Shown here: positions 41,304-50,986 of the stretch, piece after piece | How the letters are laid out: each line of letters begins with the position of its first letter | How positions within the stretch are numbered: the first letter of the stretch is position 1 | Origin: an uncultured Marvinbryantia sp. | GTDB taxonomy: Bacteria; Bacillota; Clostridia; Lachnospirales; Lachnospiraceae | DNA length: 59,656 nucleotides | Direction: 5' to 3' | NCBI GenBank assembly: GCA_934394985.1 | Contig: CAKRRF010000014.1 | Span: forward strand, 1 to 59,656 | The notes under the pieces: model-generated | The model's database searches: none | Seen by the model: only the letters and a program-made list of their open reading frames with translations | What the model was told of the DNA's origin: nothing | Program-made: the position numbers and the translations under genes

Positions 41304-41642
41304 TGAGCAAAGCGATAAGCCGGGTTATGTCGTGAATGATCATCTATCCAGGCCTGATGTTGCCACCAGGCTCAAGCGACCTACCTAAAGCTGACGGGCC
41401 GCCATATGCTTTTATTCGGTCTTGCTTCGAATGGGGTTTACATATGCCCTGTCTGTTACCAGCCAGGCGGTAGTCTCTTACACTGCCCTTCCACCCTTAC
41501 CTCTAATGAGGCGGTACATTTCTGTTGCACTATCCTTGGAGTCGCCTCCACCGGACGTTATCCGGCATCCTGCCCTGTGAAGCCCGGACTTTCCTCGTCT
41601 GGCACCTTTCGGCCTGCCAGCCGCGATCATTTACCTTACTCA
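41304..41642 (-). ncRNA. rnpB: RNase P RNA
   Basis: Catalytic RNA of ribonuclease P, which matures tRNA 5' ends. On the minus strand the invariant GAGGAAAGTCCGGGCT is present near the 5' end, with the conserved GGTGGAGGCGACTCC-type region, and the 3' part ends with CATAACCCGGCTTATCG. The first bases (TGAGTAAGG) pair with the last (CTTTGCTCA) to form helix P1, which fixes the ends to within a few bases. Length about 339 nt. It has its own consensus promoter and shares the pyrI terminator. The fold looks like the ancestral A-type, though this was not modelled. Confidence 0.95.
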
Positions 41643-41651
41643 CAAAATCAT

Positions 41652-41680
41652 ACTATATAATATTCTCTCGTTTTTGTCAA
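41652..41680 (-). promoter_or_regulatory. promoter of rnpB
   Basis: TTGACA (41675-41680) and TATAGT (41652-41657) with a 17 bp spacer; the expected start is a few bases before the P1 helix, which supports the chosen RNA 5' end. Confidence 0.8.
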
Positions 41681-41740
41681 ACAGTTTTTCAGACAAACCT
41701 CTATGCCTGATCATATACCGAAACCAAACGTTCTCTTCTG

Positions 41741-43408
41741 TTACACCTGATAGCAGCTTCCTCCAACAAATTCTCTCAAAAGCGAATTTAATGGAATATT
41801 TTCACTCGGTATACTGACAAAATAATCCAAAAACTTCAACAGACGCTTAGCCTCCTGATACTCTGGTTCTTCTCTCTTTATTCCGAGCAAAAGTGGCTGT
41901 GCATAGACTTTCAGTACAGCCAGTTCGTAAATCAGTGCAGAATTAAACATCACATCTGCTTCTTCCTGATATGGAAAGATGTGCGCTTCTTCTCCTCTTC
42001 TGACAGACGGCCACATAGCGATCGTATCTTTCGCCAGCGTTCCACGTGTTCTGGCATCTCTGACAATTCTGCGCAGCAGTCTGCCATCAGTAGTAGGAAT
42101 ACGATTGTGCTCATCTATATTCAACTGTGTCAGAGCACTGATATAAATCTTAAACTTACTCTCTTTTGGAAGCGTATAGGACAGACGGTCATCGAGCCCG
42201 TGAATTCCTTCAATTACCAGCACATCATCCGGCCCCAACTGAAGAATATTCCCCTTATATTCTTTTTTTCCTGTTTTAAAATTAAATACCGGCATTTCCA
42301 CCGCTTTTCCTGCCAGCAGATCTGTCATATTCCTGTTAAACAGTTCTATATCTATCGCTTCCAGACATTCAAAGTCCGGATTGCCATCTTCATCCCTTGG
42401 CGTATCCTCTCTTTCTACAAAATAGTTATCCATCGGAATCGGATGCGGCTTCATACCATTGGCTGCCAGCTGCGTGGAAAGTCTGTGTGAAAATGTTGTT
42501 TTTCCTGAGGAAGAAGGTCCTGCGATCATAATCAGCTTCTTTTCCGGCTGCTTTGCAATCATCGAGGCAATCTCACTGATCTTTTTTTCCTGCAAAGCTT
42601 CCTGTACCAGCATCAGATCATGCACTCCTTCCGATACAATCCGCTCATTCAGATCTCCCACTGTGCGGATATTCATCATTTCACCCCATTGCAGAGATTC
42701 TTTCTGCACCTGGAACAGCTTGGCATCTGCCCGAAACTCAGGTACAAGATCTGGTTCTGCTCTTTTGGGCAACTGCAGTACAAATCCTTCATCATAAGGA
42801 ATCAATGCAAAATATTTCAAATAACTGGTATCCGGAACCATATAACCGTAAAAATAATCCTTAAATCCTGCCAGATCATAAATATTCACTCTGGATGCAA
42901 TCCGAAAATGAAATAACTTTTCTTTATCTTCCATTCCCAGTTTTCGAAACAGCTCTATCGCATCGTCTGTAGAAACAGATGATTTGGTAATCGGCAGCTT
43001 CTTTTCTGCTATTTCCCGCATTACCTGTTCCACCTGTTCCAAAAATGCCGGCTCTGCTTTGTTCTGTCCTCCCATCGTCACATAGAATCCGGAGCCCACC
43101 GAATAATGAATTCCCACACGATCCACCATCTCAAAGCCTCCTACGTTATATATGGCCTTGAGCAACAACAAAATCATGCTGCGACGGTAAGTCATAAATC
43201 CGTTTTTATCTTTCATAGTAAGAAACTGAATCTCGTCCCCATCCTTCATCTTTCTGTCAAGCTCTTTTAGTTTTCCATTAACCGAAGCCAGTACAATTCT
43301 GCTGTCTTTATTTTTCTGAAACTCCTGTGCAGCCTCCAGATAACGGGTGCCCTCACGATAAGTCTTCTCTTTTCCCTCTATTTTTACCTGTACTGTTTTT
43401 TCCTGCAT
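41741..43408 (-). CDS. uridine-kinase-like nucleoside kinase with ThrRS-like N-terminus
   Basis: A 555-residue protein. The first 60 residues resemble a TGS domain (VQVKIEGKEKTYREGTRYLEAAQEF). The next 200 resemble the editing/SAD part of threonyl-tRNA synthetase but lack its catalytic residues as far as can be seen. From about 280 there is a uridine kinase/phosphoribulokinase fold with P-loop MIAGPSSSGKTTFSHRLS, the YFVEREDTPRDEDGNPDFECLEAIDIELF motif and VLVIEGIHGL. The kinase substrate is uncertain. Upstream neighbours are nif3 and trmK. RBS AAAGGAG. Confidence 0.85.
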   Translation of the reverse strand: MQEKTVQVKIEGKEKTYREGTRYLEAAQEFQKNKDSRIVLASVNGKLKELDRKMKDGDEIQFLTMKDKNGFMTYRRSMILLLLKAIYNVGGFEMVDRVGIHYSVGSGFYVTMGGQNKAEPAFLEQVEQVMREIAEKKLPITKSSVSTDDAIELFRKLGMEDKEKLFHFRIASRVNIYDLAGFKDYFYGYMVPDTSYLKYFALIPYDEGFVLQLPKRAEPDLVPEFRADAKLFQVQKESLQWGEMMNIRTVGDLNERIVSEGVHDLMLVQEALQEKKISEIASMIAKQPEKKLIMIAGPSSSGKTTFSHRLSTQLAANGMKPHPIPMDNYFVEREDTPRDEDGNPDFECLEAIDIELFNRNMTDLLAGKAVEMPVFNFKTGKKEYKGNILQLGPDDVLVIEGIHGLDDRLSYTLPKESKFKIYISALTQLNIDEHNRIPTTDGRLLRRIVRDARTRGTLAKDTIAMWPSVRRGEEAHIFPYQEEADVMFNSALIYELAVLKVYAQPLLLGIKREEPEYQEAKRLLKFLDYFVSIPSENIPLNSLLREFVGGSCYQV

Positions 43409-43432
43409 CTCAAGTTTCTCCTTTCTGCTCCC

Positions 43433-44221
43433 TCAGATTACCTGAAACGGATTTCCACCTGAGGTTTTTTTGATTTCCATACCTGAAAAATGTGTTTTCA
43501 GATACTGTTCCATCCGACTGATAAATATATGCTCCAGTCCATAATGTCCAGCATCAATCACTGCAATTCCCTGATCCACCGCATCAAGCCCATCATGATG
43601 ACCGATATCTCCGGTAATCATGACCTGAGCTTTCTTCTGAAGTGCAGTTCCTATCATGCTTTTTCCAGAACCCGGACAGATCGCTACCCGTTCAATAACC
43701 TGATCCATGTCACCAAATATTTTTACTGTATCCAGTGCAAAAATTCGTTTCACAATCTGTGCACACTCTTCTACCGTCACCGGACGCACCAGAGAACCCA
43801 CTTTGCCGATCCCTTCCGGTGCACCATTTTTTTCATTTATTCCTGTCACCTCCAGCACTTCCGGATGCTGAAGTTTCATCATCTCACCTGCTGCTTCTCC
43901 CATTTCCACCACATCGTAATTCGTATGCATGGCATAATGACAGATATCATTCTGAATCAATGTATAGATTTTATGTCCTGCCAGAGACTCTGCCTGTACC
44001 TTACGAATGCCATCCATCATCAGTGGATGATGGGTCAGCAGAAGATCAGCCTTCCACTTCACTGCCTCTTCAATTACCGCATCAGTAGCATCCAGTGCCA
44101 AAAATACTTTCTGTACCTGTTTATTTTTTCGTCCTACCTGCATCCCGCTGTTATCCCAGCTTTCTGCTTTTTCCAGAGGATACCGTTCTTCCAGTTTATG
44201 TGTCAGTTCTTTTATCGTCAT
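43433..44221 (-). CDS. Nif3-like dinuclear metal center protein (YqfO/YbgI family)
   Basis: A 262-residue member of the Nif3 family, a hexameric metal-binding protein of unclear activity (linked to GTP cyclohydrolase I-like functions in some proposals). Metal-ligand motifs are intact: LLLTHHPLMM near 60, HTNYDVV near 98, TGDIGHHD and DAGHYGLEH near 220. It overlaps trmK by four bases, as in most Firmicutes. Confidence 0.9.
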   Translation of the reverse strand: MTIKELTHKLEERYPLEKAESWDNSGMQVGRKNKQVQKVFLALDATDAVIEEAVKWKADLLLTHHPLMMDGIRKVQAESLAGHKIYTLIQNDICHYAMHTNYDVVEMGEAAGEMMKLQHPEVLEVTGINEKNGAPEGIGKVGSLVRPVTVEECAQIVKRIFALDTVKIFGDMDQVIERVAICPGSGKSMIGTALQKKAQVMITGDIGHHDGLDAVDQGIAVIDAGHYGLEHIFISRMEQYLKTHFSGMEIKKTSGGNPFQVI

Positions 44222-44910
44222 TTCATTTCCTCCTCTGCCAGATGAATCAGTCTTTTTCTTTCCAGCACCTCTGCCCGTCTTTTTTCAATGTGTTCCCCAC
44301 ATTTGCCCTCCAGAGAATACAGGATTTCTCCACAGAGTTTTTCTTCTTTTTTTAAAAATTCCAACAGTACTTCATTTCCTGATGCAATCAGATATTTTCC
44401 AAATGCATATTCCTGCTCATTCCATTTTTCCTGCGCTCCATGCTCTACACGCATCATTGGATAATATTTTCCTTCATCTAATACCATATTCTCTGCGGTA
44501 ATACGGTAATGATTCTCGCTTAACCAGGTTCGCACCTGACCAATTTCAGACTGTGGTTGCAATACCATGGTATTTACATTTTTCAGCACTTCTTTTCCGG
44601 CCTCCAGAATACGAATTGTCAAAAGTCCTCCCATTCCGGCAATGATCACGCAGTCCGCTTCTTTGCTTTTTAAAGCTGCCACACCGTCTGACAATCTGGT
44701 CTGAATCCTGTCTTCCATCCGGTATGCCAGAATATTCTTTTGTGCACGTTCCAGAGGTCCTTTATTTACATCCATGGCAATGGCACATTCTGCCTGCTGC
44801 TCTTGCACCATATAGATCGGAATATAACCATGATCTGTCCCAACATCCGCTACACACCGACAAGTTCCTGCCAGCTTTGTCACTGCTTCTAATCTCTTTG
44901 ATAACTGCAT
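44218..44910 (-). CDS. trmK: tRNA (adenine22-N1)-methyltransferase TrmK
   Basis: Methylates A22 of tRNAs using S-adenosylmethionine. The 230-residue protein has the SAM-binding motif CVADVGTDHGYIPIYMV (about 18-34), a second acidic motif IAMDVNKGPLERAQ, and the VIIAGMGGLLTIRIL active-site region near 95. It follows dnaG after 21 bp; normally rpoD stands between these two. No rpoD is in the window. Confidence 0.92.
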   Translation of the reverse strand: MQLSKRLEAVTKLAGTCRCVADVGTDHGYIPIYMVQEQQAECAIAMDVNKGPLERAQKNILAYRMEDRIQTRLSDGVAALKSKEADCVIIAGMGGLLTIRILEAGKEVLKNVNTMVLQPQSEIGQVRTWLSENHYRITAENMVLDEGKYYPMMRVEHGAQEKWNEQEYAFGKYLIASGNEVLLEFLKKEEKLCGEILYSLEGKCGEHIEKRRAEVLERKRLIHLAEEEMK

Positions 44911-44931
44911 ACTTTCTCCATCTTCAGGGAA

Positions 44932-46704
44932 CTACTGTTCCCCAAAATCTATTCTTATTTTCTGTATCTGTGTCAGTTTTTTTCTGTCAGCAATAATCTG
45001 CTGAAGTCCTTTCATATCAGTGGGATCCAGATTTGCTGTCCTCTGCTCCAGACTGTGTGTCAGGATTTTTCCCAGTGTTTCTTTAAATGCCTTCTCACGG
45101 TCGGCACTGGTCTCCACCTGTATGGTTGTATTAAACAGGGATGCTGCTTCCCGCTGTTCTTCCGGTTCCGTAAAATAATTTATGATTTTTGCAGGATTAT
45201 GCTCACCTGCTTCATATTGTTCAAACAGGAGTCCTGCCACCATTTCATACAGCTCTGTGGAAAAATCTTCCTTTTTCAGGAACTGTCTGACTGTTGTATA
45301 CAGCGCCGGATATTCAATCAGCCATGTCAGCATCAGTTTCTGAGACTTTACCACTCCTTCGTCTTTTTCCGGTCTGGCATGCTTCAGTTTTACCGGCGTC
45401 TTTGGAATGGATACATTTTTCATGGCCATGCGATTCACCAGCTTGCGCAATGCATCGAATCCTACTCCATATCTGGATGCCACCGCTTCGATATAATTTT
45501 CCCGTTCCAGTTCCTGATCAAAAGTCATCAGTTTTTTTGCTGTTTCTTCATAAAAAGCTGTCTTACTTTGCGGATCCTGCATATCATAGTTGCGCTGTAA
45601 CACATCAATTTCAAACAAAAAGCTGTTCTGGGCCTGATCAATTCTCTTCTGAAATTCTTCCATTCCCAATGCTTTGATAAATTCATCTGGATCCTTATAT
45701 GGCTCCATAGACAATACTTTTGTTGCCACACCAGCCTCTTTCAGTAGCGGAATAGCGCGCAATGCCGCTTTCACTCCTGCCTCATCACTGTCGTATGTCA
45801 ATATTACCTCATCTGTATAGCGCTTCAGCAGACTGGCATGCTGCGAAGTCAGTGCAGTCCCCAGAGAAGCGACTGCATTGGTAAAACCAGCCTGATGCAT
45901 AGAAATCACATCCATATAGCCTTCACAGACCAGCATGTATTTTTTTCTCGCTGTACGGGCAATATGCAGCCCATACAGATTACGGCTCTTATCAAATACT
46001 CTTGTTTCCGGTGAATTCAGATACTTTGGCTTGCCATCTCCCATAACACGGCCTCCAAATCCAATCACCCGTCCGTTTACATCCATAATCGGAAAAATTA
46101 CCCTGTTCCAGAATTTATCATACATACCGCGTTTTTCATCTACATTCATCAAACCTGACTGTGCAAGAAGCTCATCACTGATCCCCTTGCTCTTCAGATA
46201 TTGGTACAGATCATTTCCATACTTATTAGAATATCCAAGACCAAATCTGTGAATTGTTTCATCACTGAGCTTTCGCCCCTTCAGATATTCCATAGCATGT
46301 GCGCCATTTTCAGTCCGCAGCTGATAGTAATAATACTTTGCCGCCATTTTATTCAGCTCCAGAATTCTGCTTCTCAGGTCCTGCTGCCGTTTCATCTCTT
46401 CATTCATTTCCTGTTGTGGAAGCTCCACTCCTACCCTGTCTGCCAGATACTTCAGCGCTTCCGGGAAAGAATAATTTTCATATTCCATAATAAATGTCAG
46501 TACATTTCCACCGGCTCCACAGCCGAAGCAATAATACATCTGCTTGGATGGTGAAACTGAAAAAGATGGTGATTTTTCATTATGAAACGGACAAAGTCCA
46601 AAATAGGAACTTCCTTTTTTCTGTAATTTCACATAATCGGAAATCACATCCACAATATCATTTTTCATTCTGATTTCTTCAATCAGATTTTCTGTATAAA
46701 ACAT
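44932..46704 (-). CDS. dnaG: DNA primase
   Basis: Makes RNA primers for replication. The 590-residue protein has the CHC2 zinc finger (CPFHNEKSPSF-x-YYCFGCGAGG, about 38-64), the core with DRVGVELP and KYLNSPET, and a TOPRIM domain (MLVCEGYMDVISMHQAG; DSDEAG). A C-terminal DnaB-interaction region follows. The ribosome site AAGGAGAG is strong. It lies between dgt and trmK. Confidence 0.96.
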   Translation of the reverse strand: MFYTENLIEEIRMKNDIVDVISDYVKLQKKGSSYFGLCPFHNEKSPSFSVSPSKQMYYCFGCGAGGNVLTFIMEYENYSFPEALKYLADRVGVELPQQEMNEEMKRQQDLRSRILELNKMAAKYYYYQLRTENGAHAMEYLKGRKLSDETIHRFGLGYSNKYGNDLYQYLKSKGISDELLAQSGLMNVDEKRGMYDKFWNRVIFPIMDVNGRVIGFGGRVMGDGKPKYLNSPETRVFDKSRNLYGLHIARTARKKYMLVCEGYMDVISMHQAGFTNAVASLGTALTSQHASLLKRYTDEVILTYDSDEAGVKAALRAIPLLKEAGVATKVLSMEPYKDPDEFIKALGMEEFQKRIDQAQNSFLFEIDVLQRNYDMQDPQSKTAFYEETAKKLMTFDQELERENYIEAVASRYGVGFDALRKLVNRMAMKNVSIPKTPVKLKHARPEKDEGVVKSQKLMLTWLIEYPALYTTVRQFLKKEDFSTELYEMVAGLLFEQYEAGEHNPAKIINYFTEPEEQREAASLFNTTIQVETSADREKAFKETLGKILTHSLEQRTANLDPTDMKGLQQIIADRKKLTQIQKIRIDFGEQ

Positions 46705-46713
46705 AAACTCTCC

Positions 46714-47748
46714 TTAAAACTGCCACAGCTTTGGTACAAATAATTCCATATATTTTGCCATGGCATATTGATCTGTCATACCGGAAATATAATCACATAC
46801 TACACGTTCTACCCCTTCTCCCCGGTGATAAATCATAACCAGATATTCCTCCGGCAGACTCTCCAGATGCTCCGCATAATATTCATATAAGACCTGAATC
46901 ACATGTTCGGCTTTTCCTTCTTCTGCTTTTGCCACACTGCCGGTGTACACATTCCGAAACATGTATGCCCGCAGATTTCGCATAGCCCATTCAATATCAG
47001 CGGTTGGTCCAATCTCTGACTTTCCGAGGCTGTTTTTTACAATATCATGAATCATGGTATTCAGTCGTTCTTTTGTGGTACTTCCCAAAATTTTTCGATA
47101 TGGTGCCGGAATATCTGATTCTTTTAGGATTCCGGCCCGTTCTGCATCATCAATATCATGATTCATATAAGCAATCTTATCTGCCAGCTGGACACATCTT
47201 CCCTCCATGGTAGACGGGTGTCCGCTGGTGCGATGGTTGCGTATACCATCCCGCACTTCCCAGGTCAGATTCAGTCCCTGCCCCTTTTTTTCCAGTACTT
47301 CCACCACACGTACACTCTGCTCGCAATGAATAAATCCATCCGGACACAACCTGTTCAGCACATGTTCTCCGGAATGGCCAAATGGTGTATGTCCAAGATC
47401 GTGACCAAGCGCAATTGCTTCTGTCAGATTCTCATTCAGTGAAAGCGCACAGCTGATTGTTCTGGCAATCTGAGATACTTCCAGCGTATGCGTGAGACGA
47501 TCCCGATAGTGATCCCCCTGCGGACATAAAAACACCTGTGTCTTATGCTTCAGCCTGCGAAATGCCTTACAATGCAGAATCCGATCCCGGTCTCTCTGAT
47601 AAGATGTGCGAATGTCACAGGGCTCTTCTTCCCGTTCTCTTCCTCTGGTCTGTACGCTTAAAGATGCATAGGGACTGAGCAGATCTTTTTCTCTTGCTTC
47701 TGTCTGTTCCCGAATTGTTTCCGCTGCTGCGGATCTGTCAGCTTCCAT
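46714..47748 (-). CDS. dgt: dGTP triphosphohydrolase-like HD protein
   Basis: Hydrolyses dGTP or other dNTPs to nucleoside and triphosphate. About 344 residues, with the HD-domain metal motif DRLTHTLEVSQIART near 80 and LGHDLGHTPFGHSGEHVL near 118, plus RTSYQRDRDRILHCKAFRRLKHKTQVF. The ATG at 47748 is chosen because a perfect GGAGGT lies four to five bases upstream; the ATG at 47778 lies further inside comEC. It overlaps comEC by 11 bases and precedes dnaG, as is common in Firmicutes. Confidence 0.92.
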   Translation of the reverse strand: MEADRSAAAETIREQTEAREKDLLSPYASLSVQTRGREREEEPCDIRTSYQRDRDRILHCKAFRRLKHKTQVFLCPQGDHYRDRLTHTLEVSQIARTISCALSLNENLTEAIALGHDLGHTPFGHSGEHVLNRLCPDGFIHCEQSVRVVEVLEKKGQGLNLTWEVRDGIRNHRTSGHPSTMEGRCVQLADKIAYMNHDIDDAERAGILKESDIPAPYRKILGSTTKERLNTMIHDIVKNSLGKSEIGPTADIEWAMRNLRAYMFRNVYTGSVAKAEEGKAEHVIQVLYEYYAEHLESLPEEYLVMIYHRGEGVERVVCDYISGMTDQYAMAKYMELFVPKLWQF

Positions 47749-49969
47749 CCTTACCTCCGCTTTCTGATTCATACTCATTGTTTTTTGCTGTCTTTTTTAC
47801 TTTAAAACGAATCATTCCATCACGGTCAGTCCTCAGGATCTCATATCCGGCACTCTGCAGCCTTTCCAGAAGTTCTCCATGAGGATGTCCATAAAGATTT
47901 TCTTCTCCACAGGATATAACAGCACAGGTGCCTCCTGCTTTCTTTAAAAACGTTTCACTGCTGCTGTTTTTCGAACCATGATGCGCCACCTTCAGCACAT
48001 CTGTCTTACCGTCCAGTGCCTCTGTCACCTGCTGTTCCCCACTGCCTTCCAGATCTCCGGTCAACAGTGCCGAAAAGTCCTGATACGTAACCTGAAGTAC
48101 CATAGATCCTGCGTTTGAACTTTCATAATTCTCCTGTGTGTCAGGATTCAACACCCGGATCTGCATACCATCCTGCTTCAGTTCCTCATCCTTTGCACAG
48201 GAATATACCGGTATCTGACAACGTCCGGCCAGTTCCAGCAATCTGTTTTTTTCTTCTGATGCTTTCAGATCCGGTATCAGAATCCGTTCTACGGTCATTC
48301 CATTTACATTTTTTCCGTTCATTCCCCGTTCATAATTCTCCAGAATTTCCATTAAACCACTGATATGATCCAGATCAAAATGAGAAACCATCCAGACTTC
48401 TATCTGACTGATTCCCTGATATTTCAGATAAGGCTCCAGACAATACTTTGCCAGTTCTTTTTGTGTACTGCTTCCGCCGTCAATCATCCAGGCATTTCCT
48501 TTTTCAGTCTGAATACAGATACCATCTCCCTGTCCCACATTTAAAAATGTTAATGTCCAGTCCCGTGATCCTCTGTAATTTAAAATACCTATTCCTAGTA
48601 TAATTCCAAATGCAGTCTTAGGCAAATCTATTTTTCTGTTTTTCAATAAAAAATCGAACAACAGTACGAGAAGCAGATAATATACACCTATTTGCCACAC
48701 CGCCGGTCGTCCTGTTATCCACTGAGCCCCTGGAAGTCGGCCAAAGAATCTGCACATGGCAAATGTAATCTGAAGCAGATAGTGTACCGGTGCCAATAAA
48801 AACATACCGGCTGTCATGCTGAATATTCCGGCCAGCAGTCCAACAATTCCCAGCAGAACAATAACTGACATAGATGGAATCACACAGAGATTCAAAACAA
48901 TTCCATATATCGGAATCTGATAGTAAAACCATGCCACAATCGGTGCCGTTGTCAGCCAGGTTACTACACTGACCTTCAGTCCGTCCAGACACCTGTGTTT
49001 TCCATGAAGTGTTCCCGCTGCTGCCACACCACCTACTGCACTGTAAGACAGCAAAAATCCACTTTGTGTCAGAAGTGCGGGACGGGCAAACAGCATACAT
49101 ACACTCGATAATGTCATGGCTATCGGGATATCGTAGGTTCTGCCCAGTACCTGAGAACCGAGAAACAGAAGAAACATGAGTACCGCTCTTACCGCAGATA
49201 CGGAAAAACCCGTCAGCATTCCGTAAAAACAGATCACACTTCCGGAAATCAGTGCTGCACTTTCAAATCGCCATCTTCTTTTTTTCAGAAAATGAAACAG
49301 CGACATACCGATCATCGAAATATGCAGTCCTGATATTGCCAGTACATGAATGATCCCGTTTTTCTGATAAAGGCTGCGAATCTCCTGATTCAGATTGCTT
49401 TTTTCTCCAAGAAGCAGTGCTTCCATGACCCCAGCCTCTTCTTCCTCCATCAGCTTTTCCAGAATTTTCTTTCCACGTTCTCTCAGGATACGACAATTTT
49501 CCTGTAAAATATCCACGCTTTTATTATTTTCTAAAACAATAGCTTTTTTGAGGCATAACTGTATATTCTGCATAGCATAGTATTCTTTTGCATCAAATCC
49601 TCCCTCATTAAGCGCACTGTCAAAATACTGGCATATACCTGATACCTTGATATAATTTCCGATCTGCACCGCTTCCGGATGCTGCATCTGTATTTTTATT
49701 CCGAAAATAGTATCAGCAGAATCCGCTGATATAGAACTTACTGAATTGATTTTATCTGTATCTTCTGTAAAAATAGAAATGTTTTTTATTACAATCGTCT
49801 GATTTTTCTCTTTGGTCTGTATTCGTTCTATTGTGCCTGCTACTTCCAGCCTGGTTCCTTCCCGCCATGGGTAAGAAGCATCTTTGGGATGCTCCTGTTC
49901 CCAGATGGCAGTAATCAGAAACCACAGAAGCACCGGAACGCACAATATACACAATTTGCGTTTTTTCAA
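47738..49969 (-). CDS. comEC: DNA internalization channel ComEC/Rec2
   Basis: Transports single-stranded DNA across the membrane during transformation. The 743-residue protein has an N-terminal DUF4131 region, a multi-helix competence domain (ALLLGEKSNLNQEIRSLYQKNGIIHVLAISGLHISMIG near 185) and a C-terminal metallo-beta-lactamase domain (LNVGQGDGICIQTEKGNAWMIDGGSS; SHFDLDHISGL; VAHHGSKNSSSETF). The start appears to be TTG at about 49969 with AAAGGAAG upstream. With comEA in the same run of genes, a DNA-uptake function is plausible. Confidence 0.93.
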   Translation of the reverse strand: MKKRKLCILCVPVLLWFLITAIWEQEHPKDASYPWREGTRLEVAGTIERIQTKEKNQTIVIKNISIFTEDTDKINSVSSISADSADTIFGIKIQMQHPEAVQIGNYIKVSGICQYFDSALNEGGFDAKEYYAMQNIQLCLKKAIVLENNKSVDILQENCRILRERGKKILEKLMEEEEAGVMEALLLGEKSNLNQEIRSLYQKNGIIHVLAISGLHISMIGMSLFHFLKKRRWRFESAALISGSVICFYGMLTGFSVSAVRAVLMFLLFLGSQVLGRTYDIPIAMTLSSVCMLFARPALLTQSGFLLSYSAVGGVAAAGTLHGKHRCLDGLKVSVVTWLTTAPIVAWFYYQIPIYGIVLNLCVIPSMSVIVLLGIVGLLAGIFSMTAGMFLLAPVHYLLQITFAMCRFFGRLPGAQWITGRPAVWQIGVYYLLLVLLFDFLLKNRKIDLPKTAFGIILGIGILNYRGSRDWTLTFLNVGQGDGICIQTEKGNAWMIDGGSSTQKELAKYCLEPYLKYQGISQIEVWMVSHFDLDHISGLMEILENYERGMNGKNVNGMTVERILIPDLKASEEKNRLLELAGRCQIPVYSCAKDEELKQDGMQIRVLNPDTQENYESSNAGSMVLQVTYQDFSALLTGDLEGSGEQQVTEALDGKTDVLKVAHHGSKNSSSETFLKKAGGTCAVISCGEENLYGHPHGELLERLQSAGYEILRTDRDGMIRFKVKKTAKNNEYESESGGKDGS

Positions 49970-49997
49970 AATGCTTCCTTTCTAATATTATATGCCG

Positions 49998-50972
49998 CTA
50001 CAAACCAACCTGAGGTTCCCCCAGTTCCTGACTTTCACCTTCCACGGCCTCTGTCACTTGTTCCTTCGTTTCTATGATATCGCTGTTTCGATGGAATGGT
50101 CCTGCCAGACTCAGACTGTCACCATAGATTATGTCCGAATTTCCTTCCACCTGAAACTGCACTTTATCTACACCGAGATTGTCACACAGACTGTCTACCA
50201 TGGCATAAATCACTACTTCTGGTTTTACTGTATTGACATACGTATCCATAAATGCCTGATTCAGGTTCAGAGTACAGGTTTTTTCACTGATCTTTACATC
50301 CAGCACTCGTATATCTTCCGAAAGTATCCCTCCCAGTTTGCTGTTCATCGGACCAGCGATCAACTGTTCCAGTATGACTTTTTCCAGCGTTGTGTTTGTT
50401 GAATAGTGAACATTCCGCATTTCTTTCACAATCTTATCTCCGGTGAGACTGGAAAAATACAATACCAGAGATGCATACTGATAAGAATTAATGCCTACCG
50501 GATTGTTGATAAAACTACTGCGTGTCATTGCGCCTATTGGTTCTCCATTATGATCTCGCAGTACATCTTCCCCTACATGAAATACTACCGTCTTCACATC
50601 CGTGAACTGAGTAACTCCTTCCACAATTCCTGCTCGAAGCAGTACTTCCCGTACTTTATTCATTTTGTTATATTCTGTATTGAACGTCATCGTCAGCTGA
50701 CCGTCTGTCAGATCCAGTTCCTGAATCTCAAGTCCTTCCGGAACCAGACTTCCCTGACTGCTTCCCGGTACACTTTCTGTCATCTTTTTCCACATATCCT
50801 GAATACACTCCAGTGTATTTTCACCCTTTAGCGTATAGCCAGTCGAAACCAGAGCATTTTCATCTTCATTGATATAATAAACCTGATAACCGGATGTGTC
50901 TGACTTGTTCTGCCCGCACCCTGCCAGCAATATCACTGATACTGCTGTCATCCATAATATACTCTTCTTCAT
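49998..50972 (-). CDS. GerMN-domain lipoprotein
   Basis: A 324-residue lipoprotein with a lipobox (ILLAGCGQNKSD, Cys 19) and apparently two GerMN (sporulation and spore germination) domains, about 55-150 and 190-290 (VREVLLRAGIVEGVTQFTDVKTVVFHVGEDVLRDHNGEPIGAMTRSSFINN; TLEKVILEQLIAGP). B. subtilis GerM acts in sporulation and germination. Here the gene follows the histidine kinase by 14 bp in a two-component operon, so it may be part of envelope signalling, like the GerMN lipoproteins next to the MtrAB system of Actinobacteria (LpqB). That analogy is inference. Confidence 0.82.
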   Translation of the reverse strand: MKKSILWMTAVSVILLAGCGQNKSDTSGYQVYYINEDENALVSTGYTLKGENTLECIQDMWKKMTESVPGSSQGSLVPEGLEIQELDLTDGQLTMTFNTEYNKMNKVREVLLRAGIVEGVTQFTDVKTVVFHVGEDVLRDHNGEPIGAMTRSSFINNPVGINSYQYASLVLYFSSLTGDKIVKEMRNVHYSTNTTLEKVILEQLIAGPMNSKLGGILSEDIRVLDVKISEKTCTLNLNQAFMDTYVNTVKPEVVIYAMVDSLCDNLGVDKVQFQVEGNSDIIYGDSLSLAGPFHRNSDIIETKEQVTEAVEGESQELGEPQVGL

Positions 50973-50986
50973 ATTCCCTTTCCTGC

